This document shows positions 45,373-54,480 of a stretch of 64,000 nt of DNA, piece after piece. Location: NCBI GenBank assembly GCA_007692755.1, contig REBL01000137.1, positions 1 to 64,000 of the forward strand, written 5' to 3'. Origin of the DNA: Nodularia sp. (in: cyanobacteria). GTDB taxonomy: Bacteria; Cyanobacteriota; Cyanobacteriia; Cyanobacteriales; Nostocaceae. Below the pieces are notes generated by a model. The model had not been told where the DNA came from and did not search any database. It was given only the letters and a program-made list of their open reading frames with translations. Position 1 is the first letter of the stretch, and every line of letters starts with the position of its first letter. Both the position numbers and the translations under genes were made by a program.

Positions 45373-47844
45373 TTAAGTCAAAATCGCCCCACCCATTAAC
45401 CGTTCATAACGATACTTCAACTCAGCTTTCATCAAAAACCAACGTTCCAAAGTTGCATCCATCTCAATCACCTTCTCCGCAACTTGTCGGGCTAACAGCA
45501 AAATTTCCTCATCTTCCACCAAACTGGCTAAAGTAAAATCGGCTACCCCCGATTGACGAGTTCCCAGCACTTCCCCAGGGCCACGAAAGCGCATATCCAT
45601 TTCCGAGATAAAAAAGCCATCCTGGGATTGTTCCAATACTTTCAGCCGTTGTTGAGCATTAGCACTCTTAGAACTACTCATTAATAAACAGAAAGACTGC
45701 GCCGCACCACGACCAACACGCCCTCGTAATTGATGCAGTTGCGATAAGCCAAATCTTTCAGCATTTTCAATCAGCATCACCGTTGCATTCGGTACATCTA
45801 CACCCACTTCTACAACCGTAGTAGAAACCAAAATTTGCGTTTGATTGTCGCGGAATTTGGTAATCGCTTCGTCCTTATCTGCGGAACTCATCCGACCATG
45901 CAATAAACCCACTTGAAAGTCAGGAAAAATACTTTCTTGTAACTTCTGATGCTCCTCTACGGCTGACCGCAAGTCCAATTTTTCCGATTCTTCCACTAAA
46001 GGTAAAACTATATAAACTTGCCTTCCTTGGGCAATTTCTCGACGCATTAAGTCGTATGCTTCAGTGCGTTCTTTACCTGTTAACATAGTGGTCTGAATTT
46101 TTTGCCTTCCTGGGGGTAACTCATCAATCTGGCTAACATTCATATCTCCATGTATTGTTAATGCCAATGTCCGAGGAATGGGGGTGGCGGTCATAGTTAA
46201 TACGTGGGGTTGGTCGCCTTTTTGCTGTAACAACGCCCTTTGTTTCACCCCAAAGCGATGTTGTTCATCAATCACCACTAAGCCCAATTGGTTAAAATTA
46301 ACAGTGTCTTGAATTAAGGCGTGAGTTCCCACTAATAAAGGTAATTCCCCAGTTACTAACTGAGAGTGAATTTCTCGCCGTTTAGCAACTTTGGTAGAAC
46401 CTGTGAGTAATTCTACGGGTAAATGCAACAGGTTAAACCAACTGACTAACTTGCGATAATGTTGTTCTGCTAAAACTTCCGTGGGAGCCATTAACGCCGC
46501 TTGATAGCCCGATTGAATAGCGGCGAGGATTGCAATTACCGCCACCACAGTTTTACCCGAACCCACATCACCTTGGATCAGCCGATTCATTGGTGTGGAT
46601 TTTTCTAAGTCTGTGAGAATATCGTTGAGGACTCGTTGCTGTGCGCCAGTCAGTTGAAAAGGCAGAATTTCGGAGAATTTTTCGACTAGCTGACCTTTGG
46701 GGGCGAGAACAGCGCTGGTTTGAATTTGGCGGGCTTGGTGCTGACGTTGTAATAAGCCCAGTTGCAGGTAAAAGAATTCATCAAAGACTAGGCGACGACG
46801 AGCAGCTTGCAGAGTCACGCTGTCATCAGGAAAATGGATGTTAGCGATCGCATCCTTCAATTCCATCAAATTATACTTCGTCCTTAACCCTTTCGGCAAA
46901 GGATCTTTGAGGTGAACCGTAGCTGGTAAAGCCGCCGTAATCGCCTGTCTGACCATATTTGCCATCACACCCTCAGTCAGAGCATAAATTGGCACGACTC
47001 GACCAATAGTCAAAGAATCAATAGTATCTCCTGGATGTGCTAACACCTCAAGTTCTGGATTATCCAGCGTCAAGCCATATTTACTTTCCTTCACCAACCC
47101 ACAAGCCGCCAAAATACTACCCACAGGGTAACGGCGTTTTAAACCTTCTTGCCAACCGCGACTAGCAAAACGCGCCCCAGCAGAAAAGCGCGTAATTTTA
47201 ATTTCCCCAGTTTTATCTTTGAGGACTAATTCTAAAATTGATAACTTCTTATTTCTAGGGCTAGTAAAACAGTTACAACGCTTGACATTAGCAATGATTG
47301 TTACCGTTTCACCCCCTTGCAATTCCCGGATATTTACCTGACGTGCATAGTCAATATGATCACGGGGATAGTAGAAAAGCAAATCGCGTACAGTATACAA
47401 ACTCAACGCCGCTAATTTATCCGCCTGACGAGGGCCTATTTCTGGCAATTCGCTGAGTTTTTGGTCAATATTTGGCGCTAACCTCCGACTCACTTCCGCT
47501 ACAATGGGCGATTTCGGTTGAGACTTTTGGCGTTGGTATATCTGTTCTTTTTCTGTGCTACTTGCTTTTGGTTCTTGCTGTAGTTTGTAGAGATATCTAC
47601 GAGTTTCAGCTATGAGATGCTGTCTTTCTGACTCTTCCAGATGGGGATAATTAGCAAATTTCGCCGCTAGTTCTTGCCAACGGCCACGTTCTGATGGGGA
47701 CAAAGCTGTGGGGAATTTCCCAAAAGTCAAGCAGAGAAATTCACTGAAGCGGTATTGTCTGCCCATCAAATCTGTAAAGCCTTTGTCAGCTTCTATTGCC
47801 AAGGCTTTGTGCAATCTTACCCAATCTGGTTTGTCATTAGTCAT
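45373..47844 (-). CDS. recG: ATP-dependent DNA helicase RecG
   Basis: An 823-residue helicase that remodels stalled forks and Holliday junctions. The order is: N-terminal extension of about 130 residues typical of cyanobacteria; a wedge domain with LPEIGPRQADKLAALSLYTV and an OB fold; Walker A GDVGSGKT; DEQH box VVIDEQHRFG; motif III TMTATPIPRTL; and motifs V-VI (STTVVEVGVDVPNA, QLRGRVGRG). The first ATG at 47844 is used; the extension makes it longer than the roughly 690 residues of E. coli. Confidence 0.95.
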   Translation of the reverse strand: MTNDKPDWVRLHKALAIEADKGFTDLMGRQYRFSEFLCLTFGKFPTALSPSERGRWQELAAKFANYPHLEESERQHLIAETRRYLYKLQQEPKASSTEKEQIYQRQKSQPKSPIVAEVSRRLAPNIDQKLSELPEIGPRQADKLAALSLYTVRDLLFYYPRDHIDYARQVNIRELQGGETVTIIANVKRCNCFTSPRNKKLSILELVLKDKTGEIKITRFSAGARFASRGWQEGLKRRYPVGSILAACGLVKESKYGLTLDNPELEVLAHPGDTIDSLTIGRVVPIYALTEGVMANMVRQAITAALPATVHLKDPLPKGLRTKYNLMELKDAIANIHFPDDSVTLQAARRRLVFDEFFYLQLGLLQRQHQARQIQTSAVLAPKGQLVEKFSEILPFQLTGAQQRVLNDILTDLEKSTPMNRLIQGDVGSGKTVVAVIAILAAIQSGYQAALMAPTEVLAEQHYRKLVSWFNLLHLPVELLTGSTKVAKRREIHSQLVTGELPLLVGTHALIQDTVNFNQLGLVVIDEQHRFGVKQRALLQQKGDQPHVLTMTATPIPRTLALTIHGDMNVSQIDELPPGRQKIQTTMLTGKERTEAYDLMRREIAQGRQVYIVLPLVEESEKLDLRSAVEEHQKLQESIFPDFQVGLLHGRMSSADKDEAITKFRDNQTQILVSTTVVEVGVDVPNATVMLIENAERFGLSQLHQLRGRVGRGAAQSFCLLMSSSKSANAQQRLKVLEQSQDGFFISEMDMRFRGPGEVLGTRQSGVADFTLASLVEDEEILLLARQVAEKVIEMDATLERWFLMKAELKYRYERLMGGAILT

Positions 47845-47854
47845 TGGTCAATCA

Positions 47855-47885
47855 ATTTTAGATTTTAGATTTTAGATTTTGGATT
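47855..47885. repeat. TTTTAGA heptamer repeat
   Basis: ATTTTAGATTTTAGATTTTA repeats about four times just upstream of recG. An AATCTAAAAT partner at about 47891 may pair with it. A GCGTACGCTTCGCTAACGC short repeat lies beside it. Confidence 0.6.
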
Positions 47886-47974
47886 AGACTGCAATCTAAA
47901 ATACTCGCTGTGCTGCGTACGCTTCGCTAACGCAAATCCAAAATCCCAAATTTTTTACTCCCACTCCCCATTCC

Positions 47975-48889
47975 CTACTCAAACCAACTGGCGCGCCATG
48001 CAGATTCAGCTTCTGAAACTGAGCGTTCTCGTTGCTTTTTTTGATAATCTCGCCCAACTTTGTTGAGCTGAACTAAGATATGGCGAATTTGCCTGCGGTC
48101 AGATGAAACTTTAGTGTCGGCAAATTCAATTTCCCCCAATCTGAGGTTAATTGCCATAATCTGTGTGAGTCTGGATTCTTCGGGATCTTGTTCATTTTCG
48201 ATTTCCACCACCAAGTTTAAGAGATTGGGTGGCCCTGGCATCACTTCAGAAGATGCTTCTGAAACAGCCGCCGCTGCTTCTAAAATTGGTTCTGGTAATT
48301 TCTTGGGTAAAATACTAGCTCTTTGTAATAAAAGATTCGCGTCGTGGGAAACCTTTTTTAGCGCCTGTTGTATTAAATTTTCCAGATTTTGTTGCCATTT
48401 TGCTAGTTCTATGGGGTTGGTGACATCCGGGTTGAAACTTTTCAGGGTTGAAATTATCTGAGGTAAAGCAGATGATTCAGATAACATATATGTTACTACT
48501 TCATCTATATCAAATCCCTTATCGTCCTCATCGCTCTCATCGTCCTCATCGTCCTCATCTTCCTCAAAGTCCTCATCCTCCTCATCGCTCTCATCCTCCT
48601 CATCCTCCTGACTCTGGAGATAAGAAAGTAATAACTCAGCCACCTCTTGACCCAAATTGCGGATACCTTGTTGCAATTGTTGGCGCTGATTCAGGGTTAA
48701 CTTGAGAAAGTTTTCGGGATACCCTTGGGTGCATAGATGGTAACTTGCTAGAATTAACTGTTTGTTTACAGCTTGTCCCAAGGTAGTTAAATAACTGGCA
48801 TAAGCATTATATAGTTCTGCTGCGATCGCGCGGATCGCTTCTTGCAAAGCTGCAATATCCCGTTCAATTAGCTCAATTGCTCTAGCCAT
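47975..48889 (-). CDS. Helical protein with extreme acidic tract, unknown function
   Basis: A 304-residue protein. The N-terminal 95 residues are helical (IERDIAALQEAIRAIAAELY). A run of almost pure Asp/Glu/Ser follows at about 96-130, encoded by imperfect GAGGATGA-type repeats. The C-terminal half is again helical, with LLNLVVEIENEQDPEE and QIRHILVQLNKVGRDYQKKQ. There is no catalytic motif, signal peptide or membrane segment. Acidic tracts can mimic nucleic acid or bind basic proteins (inference). It is monocistronic between recG and tsf. Confidence 0.7.
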   Translation of the reverse strand: MARAIELIERDIAALQEAIRAIAAELYNAYASYLTTLGQAVNKQLILASYHLCTQGYPENFLKLTLNQRQQLQQGIRNLGQEVAELLLSYLQSQEDEEDESDEEDEDFEEDEDDEDDESDEDDKGFDIDEVVTYMLSESSALPQIISTLKSFNPDVTNPIELAKWQQNLENLIQQALKKVSHDANLLLQRASILPKKLPEPILEAAAAVSEASSEVMPGPPNLLNLVVEIENEQDPEESRLTQIMAINLRLGEIEFADTKVSSDRRQIRHILVQLNKVGRDYQKKQRERSVSEAESAWRASWFE

Positions 48890-49025
48890 ATCTTCTCTTA
48901 CTTAATTGCCAATCTCATAGCTTGTGTGGCATCAGCCATACTTTATTATGGTACAAACGTACCTATATTTTATTTATCTGTGTTTATCTGTGGTTCTTGA
49001 CTTCTTTTTACCGAAAACCTGGGGT

Positions 49026-49377
49026 TTAAAGCCCCGCCACTTCGACACGTGATACAGTGAGCCTGTCGAACTGCTCAGTGCATCGCCTTCTGGGGCGGCT
49101 TTTGCGGTATTATAGCTTTAGCGATAAAGCGCACAAATAAAAGACGAAGTAGGTCAAGCGGACGACTCCTGAACCGGAACCCTGGTAGTATAAATCCTAA
49201 ATCTTGTACAAATGTGGGAGTAAAAACCAGAAATCAAAAGCCTTTTCAAACGCGGTCGGGCAGTCCGTGTGTGCTTGTGGACGTATCCAAACGGGGAAAT
49301 TGGAATACTTGTATTCGGGTTTCTAGTTCGGACGGATGAAGCAAGAATCTTCATCTGTTTAGAGTGAGGAGTGTCAA
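49026..49377 (+). mobile_element. Internally deleted IS200/IS605-type relic (PATE-like)
   Basis: The left end AAAGCC(CC)GCC...GGCGGCTTT has the same stem with a CC bulge as the left end of the tnpB element at 54398. The right end GTGAGGAGTGTCAA matches that element's GTGAGGATGTCAA, and is preceded by a GATGAAG/CTTCATC hairpin. Between them are about 350 bases without an intact gene. This fits a palindrome-associated, transposase-less derivative. A CTGTCGAACTGCTCAGTG repeat is embedded near the left end. Confidence 0.6.
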
Positions 49378-49401
49378 CTACCACAATCTCTTGCCTAACT
49401 A

Positions 49402-49437
49402 ATAAAACACAGGCCAGTTGATGTTGACTGACCTGTG
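49402..49437 (-). terminator. Intrinsic terminator of tsf
   Basis: On the minus strand CACAGGTCAGT and ACTGGCCTGTG form an 11-bp stem with one G-U pair, followed by TTTTATT. It lies 50 bases after the tsf stop. Confidence 0.85.
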
Positions 49438-49486
49438 ATTATACAAGTACTGAGTTACAAAGGCAACTCCTAACTTCTAAATAAAG

Positions 49487-50431
49487 TTACTTGCTACCCA
49501 TTTGTGCAGCCACTTCTTCAGCAAAATTACTCTCTTGCTTCTCAATGCCTTCACCCAGGATATAGCGAACAAAGCGATTAACTTTGATCTCTTCGCCGAC
49601 TTTGCCTTTAACTTGTTTTACCAAGTCTTCTACAGAAATGCTCTGATCACGAATGAAAGGCTGATCCAGCAAAGTCAATTCTTTCAGGCGTTTGTCAATC
49701 CGTCCCTGAACGATTTTTTCTTTGATGTTCTGTGGTTTGTTACCTAAATCATCCCGCCCCATTTCAATTTCTGTTTCTTTTTGGGCAAATTCGGCTGGAA
49801 TTTCGTCTACACTGACATACTCAACATTGGGACAAGCTGCAACTTGCATCGCCGCATTCTTGGCCAGAGTTTGAAACTCTTCATTCTGAGCTGCTGACTC
49901 AGTTTGGGCGTTGAGTTCGACCAAAACACCAACTCGACCACCAGTGTGAATATAGCTGTCTACAATACCTTGTTTGCCTTCTGGGAGGGCAAAATTGATA
50001 AAGCGACGCACTTGAATATTTTCACCTAGCTGGGCGATGGTTTGCTTGATAAACTGGTCTACTGACACACTTTTGTCTTCAATATAGGGTTGAGCCAACA
50101 AAGACTCAACACTATCAGCAGTCGCTGCTTGCTGGGCTAGGCTCTTAACTAGAGCTTTAAAAGCTTCGTTACGGGCAACAAAGTCGGTTTGGCAGTTAAC
50201 TTCTATTAGCACACCAACTCGACCATTGGGTTGAATGTAGGTGTCTACTAGACCTTCTGCCGCAACGCGATCGCTTTTTTTACCTGCCGAAGCGATACCC
50301 TTTTGTCGCAGCCACTCTATACCTTTTTCTATGTCGCCGTCATTTTCTTTCAGCGCTTTTTTGCAGTCCATCATGCCTGCACCAGTTTTTTGGCGTAGCT
50401 CTTGGACGAGTTTTGCAGATATTTCCGCCAT
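49487..50431 (-). CDS. tsf: Elongation factor Ts
   Basis: A 314-residue guanine-nucleotide exchange factor for EF-Tu. It begins [20 protein letters not shown], has the TDFVARN motif that displaces nucleotide and Mg2+, and has duplicated core subdomains ([18 protein letters not shown] and [18 protein letters not shown]). Length is that of cyanobacterial EF-Ts. GAGG lies before the ATG. It follows rpsB by about 165 bases, the conserved rpsB-tsf pair. Confidence 0.96.
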   Translation of the reverse strand: MAEISAKLVQELRQKTGAGMMDCKKALKENDGDIEKGIEWLRQKGIASAGKKSDRVAAEGLVDTYIQPNGRVGVLIEVNCQTDFVARNEAFKALVKSLAQQAATADSVESLLAQPYIEDKSVSVDQFIKQTIAQLGENIQVRRFINFALPEGKQGIVDSYIHTGGRVGVLVELNAQTESAAQNEEFQTLAKNAAMQVAACPNVEYVSVDEIPAEFAQKETEIEMGRDDLGNKPQNIKEKIVQGRIDKRLKELTLLDQPFIRDQSISVEDLVKQVKGKVGEEIKVNRFVRYILGEGIEKQESNFAEEVAAQMGSK

Positions 50432-50542
50432 GTTGCCTCAATTCCTAACTTGACCTTGAGTTGTTATCGCTCACGGGTGTTGAGTATTTCTATCTTACTC
50501 AGGGCTGGTGAAGAAAAAGCGATGAAGTCTGAACTGTGAATA

Positions 50543-50583
50543 ATTGAGTATGAAGCGTGAGCTTTTTAGTCTCCATACTCAAT
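50543..50583 (-). promoter_or_regulatory. Inverted repeat between rpsB and tsf
   Basis: ATTGAGTATG and CATACTCAAT are perfect 10-base arms with a 21-base loop, starting 14 bases after the rpsB stop. No strong U-run follows, so it may be a partial terminator or a processing/stability hairpin setting the rpsB:tsf ratio. Confidence 0.5.
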
Positions 50584-50597
50584 GCTTCAGCTACTGA

Positions 50598-51464
50598 TTA
50601 TGCTTGTGCTTGCACTTCTTCACCAGAAGTCGGTGCAGCAGTCGGTTCAGCCACAGTCGATTCAGCTACCGTTGGTTCAGCAGTGGCCGCAGGAGTAGAC
50701 GCTTGAGCGTATTCGCTTTCGTCATAGTCCTCGTCATACTCAGAACCATCATAATCTTCGTAATCGTCTTCACCTTCGAGCGTACCACCACGACCTTCAT
50801 AAATCGCGTCCGCCAATTTGCCAACAATCAACTTAATTGATCTGATGGCATCATCGTTAGCTGGAATGGGAATATCTACTACGTCTGGGTCACAGTTTGT
50901 ATCTAGCATAGACACAATTGGCAGTCCCAGCTTTTGGCATTCTTGAACTGCGTTATATTCCCGCCGTTGGTCTACAATCACCACCACATCGGGGACTTTC
51001 CGCATATTTTTAATCCCACCCAGGTATTTCTCCAGCTTCGTCATTTCTCGACGCAACATCGAAGCTTCTTTTTTGGGCAGTAAATCTAATGCGCCGCTTT
51101 CTTCCCGGCGTTCCAAATCTTTGAGACGCTCGGCTCTAGTTTTGATGGTCGCCCAGTTGGTGAGCATTCCACCCAACCAACGTTGGTTAATGTAGTGAGA
51201 GCCACAACGAGCCGCTTCTTGGGCAATAATTCCAGCTGCTTGGCGCTTAGTACCAACGAAGAGGAATTTTTTACCTTGCTCAGACTGCGATCGCATATAG
51301 TTGTAGGCATTATCCATCAACTGGGCAGTCTGCACCAAGTCGATGATATGTACACCATTGCGGGAAGTATAAATGTACGGAGACATTTTTGGGTTCCAAC
51401 GTCGGGTTTGATGCCCGAAATGTACCCCTGACTCCATCATTTGAGCCAATGAAACTACTGGCAT
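50598..51464 (-). CDS. rpsB: 30S ribosomal protein S2 with acidic C-terminal tail
   Basis: A 288-residue protein starting [20 protein letters not shown], with [20 protein letters not shown] and [19 protein letters not shown]. The start at 51464 is set by GGAG 10 bases upstream and by family alignment; a frame to 51557 is leader RNA. After residue about 225 comes a low-complexity tail, first Asp/Glu/Tyr-rich ([20 protein letters not shown]), then Ala/Thr/Pro/Glu-rich. S2 tethers the small-subunit head and helps bind S1. The tail is beyond the usual S2 length and looks disordered. Confidence 0.96.
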   Translation of the reverse strand: MPVVSLAQMMESGVHFGHQTRRWNPKMSPYIYTSRNGVHIIDLVQTAQLMDNAYNYMRSQSEQGKKFLFVGTKRQAAGIIAQEAARCGSHYINQRWLGGMLTNWATIKTRAERLKDLERREESGALDLLPKKEASMLRREMTKLEKYLGGIKNMRKVPDVVVIVDQRREYNAVQECQKLGLPIVSMLDTNCDPDVVDIPIPANDDAIRSIKLIVGKLADAIYEGRGGTLEGEDDYEDYDGSEYDEDYDESEYAQASTPAATAEPTVAESTVAEPTAAPTSGEEVQAQA

Positions 51465-51474
51465 ATTTTTTTGA

Positions 51475-51533
51475 TCTCCTATTCGGGTTAAACCTCCACC
51501 CAGTTGTATTTCCCTATGAGGAAACACCCGAAT
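51475..51533 (-). promoter_or_regulatory. Structured rpsB leader
   Basis: On the minus strand ATTCGGGT (51533-51526) pairs perfectly with ACCCGAAT (51488-51481), enclosing a TTTCC...GGGAAA hairpin and an ACTGGGTGGAGG segment. The closing arm ends one base before the GGAG ribosome site (51478-51475). The layout suggests an S2-responsive autoregulatory leader that controls ribosome access. Confidence 0.55.
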
Positions 51534-51712
51534 TACTGGATGTGCGAGTTTAGACAACCCTTCTAGTATATCACAATATATTTGCTATTGAAACTAAATT
51601 ATTCCTTGAAATTTCATCTGACTTTTTAAATGCTTGTAAACTAACACCGTGTTTATTTTGTTGTAAAATTTTATTTATTAAAAAATAATTTTTGAAATAT
51701 TAATTACCTTAA

Positions 51713-53191
51713 ATGGAAGACTTCCCAATTCCGCACAATGAGCAACATAGACTCAAAGCGCTGCTGAAATATAACATTCTTGATACCGAGACAGAAAAGG
51801 CATTCGATGATTTGGCTGCTTTAGCTGCCTATATTTGTGGTACTCCTATTGCCTTAGTCAGTCTTATAGATGATAGTCGGCAATGGTTTAAATCCAAAGT
51901 TGGTACAGAACTCACAGAAACACCCAGAAAAATTGCATTTTGCGCCCACACTATATGTCAGGCAGACGATTTACTAATTGTACCAAATGCCTTAAACGAC
52001 GAGCGATTTGCTACTAACCCCTTGGTGACATCCGATCCCAATATTCGGTTTTATGCAGGCGCACCTCTGGTTACACCTGATGGATTTGCTATTGGTTCTT
52101 TATGCGTAATTGATCGTATACCAAAAGACCTGAGTCTAGAACAAAGGCAAGCATTAGCAGCTTTGAGTCGTCAAGTAATAAGCCAGTTAGAACTGAGAAT
52201 TAATATAACTGAATTAAAAGAAAATATTAGCCATCGTGAACAAGCCGAAAAAACTCTCCGCCGCACTAATTTCCAATTGAATCAAGTACTTGATAAGTTG
52301 CGACAAACTCAAGTCCAACTAATTCAAAGTGAAAAAATGTCTAGCCTGGGTCAAATGGTGGCTGGGATAGCTCACGAAATCAATAATCCCATTAACTTCA
52401 TTCATGCTAATCTCGGCTATCTGAAGACTAGTTTTCAAGACATAGTTCACTTACTATCTCTTTACCAACAGCATTATCCCCAGCCGCATCAGGAAATTAA
52501 AACTCAAGCCGATACCATAGATGTGGATTTTGTGATTAAAGATTTACCAAATATTCTCGCATCTATGGAAACGGGTAGTCAGCGGATTGAGAAAATTATT
52601 TTGTCTTTACGTAACTTTGCTCGCCTGGATGAATCTGAAAGAAAACGTGTTGATATTCACGAAGGGATTGATAATACGCTGTTAATTTTACAGCATAGAC
52701 TGAATGCTACAGCAACATACCCGGAAATCCAAATTATCAAAGAATATGGTAATCTCCCAAAAATGGAATGCTATGCAGCACAACTCAATCAAACATTTAT
52801 GAATATTTTATGTAATGCTATCGATGCTATAGAAAATGTATGGATAGCAAACACAAATAAAATCAACTCGCATTCACAAAAAATTGAACCTATCAATTTT
52901 CAAACAGCAACACCAAAAATTCGGATTCGTACCGAAATTACTCCTGAAAATTATGCCCTTGTGCGGATTGCTGATAATGGGTCAGGTATTCTAGAAACAA
53001 TTAAACAACAGATATTTGACCCATTTTTTACCACCAAGCCCGTAGGCAAGGGTACAGGGTTAGGACTATCAATCAGCTATCAAATTGTAGTGAAAAAGCA
53101 TGGTGGACATCTCAAGTATAAAACAGAATTAGGCAAGGGAACTGAGTTTTTGATTGAGATTCCTCTGCAAAATCAAGAAATTGATTCATAG
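51713..53191 (+). CDS. GAF-domain sensor histidine kinase
   Basis: A 492-residue soluble kinase. The N-terminal GAF domain has [29 protein letters not shown] and [21 protein letters not shown] coiled linker follows, then HisKA with the phospho-His in [15 protein letters not shown] (near residue 223), then HATPase_c with [13 protein letters not shown] (N box), ADNGSG (G1), [18 protein letters not shown] (F and G2). No cysteine or histidine arrangement clearly marks a phytochrome-type bilin site. No response regulator is adjacent, so the partner is elsewhere. Confidence 0.92.
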   Translation: MEDFPIPHNEQHRLKALLKYNILDTETEKAFDDLAALAAYICGTPIALVSLIDDSRQWFKSKVGTELTETPRKIAFCAHTICQADDLLIVPNALNDERFATNPLVTSDPNIRFYAGAPLVTPDGFAIGSLCVIDRIPKDLSLEQRQALAALSRQVISQLELRINITELKENISHREQAEKTLRRTNFQLNQVLDKLRQTQVQLIQSEKMSSLGQMVAGIAHEINNPINFIHANLGYLKTSFQDIVHLLSLYQQHYPQPHQEIKTQADTIDVDFVIKDLPNILASMETGSQRIEKIILSLRNFARLDESERKRVDIHEGIDNTLLILQHRLNATATYPEIQIIKEYGNLPKMECYAAQLNQTFMNILCNAIDAIENVWIANTNKINSHSQKIEPINFQTATPKIRIRTEITPENYALVRIADNGSGILETIKQQIFDPFFTTKPVGKGTGLGLSISYQIVVKKHGGHLKYKTELGKGTEFLIEIPLQNQEIDS

Positions 53192-53286
53192 CTCCTTAAT
53201 GGTACAACCTCCCAGATTTATCTGTGAAATTAATCTACAATTATGTGAGTAATTAATTTAGATTCCCAGCCATTCAATATTAAAAC

Positions 53287-54270
53287 TCAATTTTTTTCGG
53301 ATTTAGCTTCCGCATAAGCAGCATAAACGCCCTTGACGTTGTACCAGTTAAGAAAAATTCGCGCAACTTCTAAAGCTAACTGGGGTTTACCTAAATTGAT
53401 TAGCCATTGCAAGAAGGGAGCCATTGTGCGCTCGTTCAGTGTGCCATTGAGCGAGAGAATACCCCAAAGTAAACGATGAAACCAAGTCATTTGAATCATC
53501 ATTCGCACTTCCCAAGAGGGATGCTTTTGATAAAACAAAATTCCCATGCGTCCGCGTTGAATTTCTTGGTCAATTAAACGGGGAATTTGCTCTAAATTAA
53601 ATGGTGGATGCCAGTGATAGCCAACTGCTGCTGGACATTTAATCAGTTGTAGTCCCAGCTTTTTCAGTCTGACACCTAATTCTAAATCTTCCCAACCATA
53701 GAGTTGAAAGCTGTTATCAAACAGTCCAGCTTTTTCTAGCCAATGTTTAGCGATCGCTACGTTACCTGTGGCAAAGAAAGCTGCGGAAAAATCTGTGATT
53801 TTATAGGGTTCTGCTGTTGGGTTATCGAAGTTGCAAGTATTAATCACCGCACCATAGGTAAAAAAGCGATCTGCTGACAGCCCCAGGGTTTCGCGATCGC
53901 TGGTCAACTTCTCCCGTCCCTGTACCAGCGCGTCTGCATGAGCTTGCAAGAAATTCGGCAGCACCACCAAATCACTATCAATAAAGATAATTGTATCTCC
54001 CAGTGCTTTGTCTACCCCCAAATTCCGAGCCGCAGCCGGGCCAGCGTGGTCTTGTTCAAACCATCGTACATGGGGAAATTCTTCTTTGTGTGCTGCCAAC
54101 CATTCTAAGGTGCGATCGCTAGAACCATCATCAACTAAAACAATTTCGTAATCAGTCACTGAACTAGATGCACTTAACTCCTGTACCTCCAAAGCGCGGA
54201 GGCACTTTTCTAAAATTGGCTGGCGATTATAAGTCGGTATAACAACGCTGAAAAACACAGTCTCACCCAT
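53287..54270 (-). CDS. Family 2 glycosyltransferase
   Basis: A 327-residue GT-A enzyme when started at MGETVFFSVVIPTYNRQPIL (54270). The nucleotide-sugar pocket is YEIVLVDDGSSDRT, the DXD-like metal site is IFIDSDLVVLP, and the acceptor region is GWEDLELGVRLKKLGL (ED motif). The WEDLE pattern resembles galactosyl- or N-acetylgalactosaminyl-transferases of the same fold. An upstream extension to 54324 is possible but less conserved. A tnpB element lies immediately upstream and may have altered its promoter. Confidence 0.88.
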   Translation of the reverse strand: MGETVFFSVVIPTYNRQPILEKCLRALEVQELSASSSVTDYEIVLVDDGSSDRTLEWLAAHKEEFPHVRWFEQDHAGPAAARNLGVDKALGDTIIFIDSDLVVLPNFLQAHADALVQGREKLTSDRETLGLSADRFFTYGAVINTCNFDNPTAEPYKITDFSAAFFATGNVAIAKHWLEKAGLFDNSFQLYGWEDLELGVRLKKLGLQLIKCPAAVGYHWHPPFNLEQIPRLIDQEIQRGRMGILFYQKHPSWEVRMMIQMTWFHRLLWGILSLNGTLNERTMAPFLQWLINLGKPQLALEVARIFLNWYNVKGVYAAYAEAKSEKN

Positions 54271-54480
54271 AACAGTATTACCCATCTCCAGGATAGGACA
54301 GCAGAGTCCTGAACACTGTTCCATTCTCTATCTTCTAGATCGACGCTACGTACTCAGCGCAACTATGCCCGCAAGGCTTTACCAAAGAATTGGGTCTAAA
54401 GCCCCGTCGTTCTACGACGGCTTTTTCATGATTGTTGCTCATAATTGTGGTACTATTACGTTAGTGTAACTGACGTAAGC

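Noticed and set aside
49201-49290. Structured housekeeping RNA (6S, tmRNA or RNase P)
   Set aside because: None of the conserved cores of these RNAs could be found; the right-end motif of an IS200/605 element explains the region better.
49154-49384. 76-codon minus-strand frame
   Set aside because: It overlaps the IS200/IS605-type relic and includes its right-end hairpin; no ribosome site or protein family is evident.
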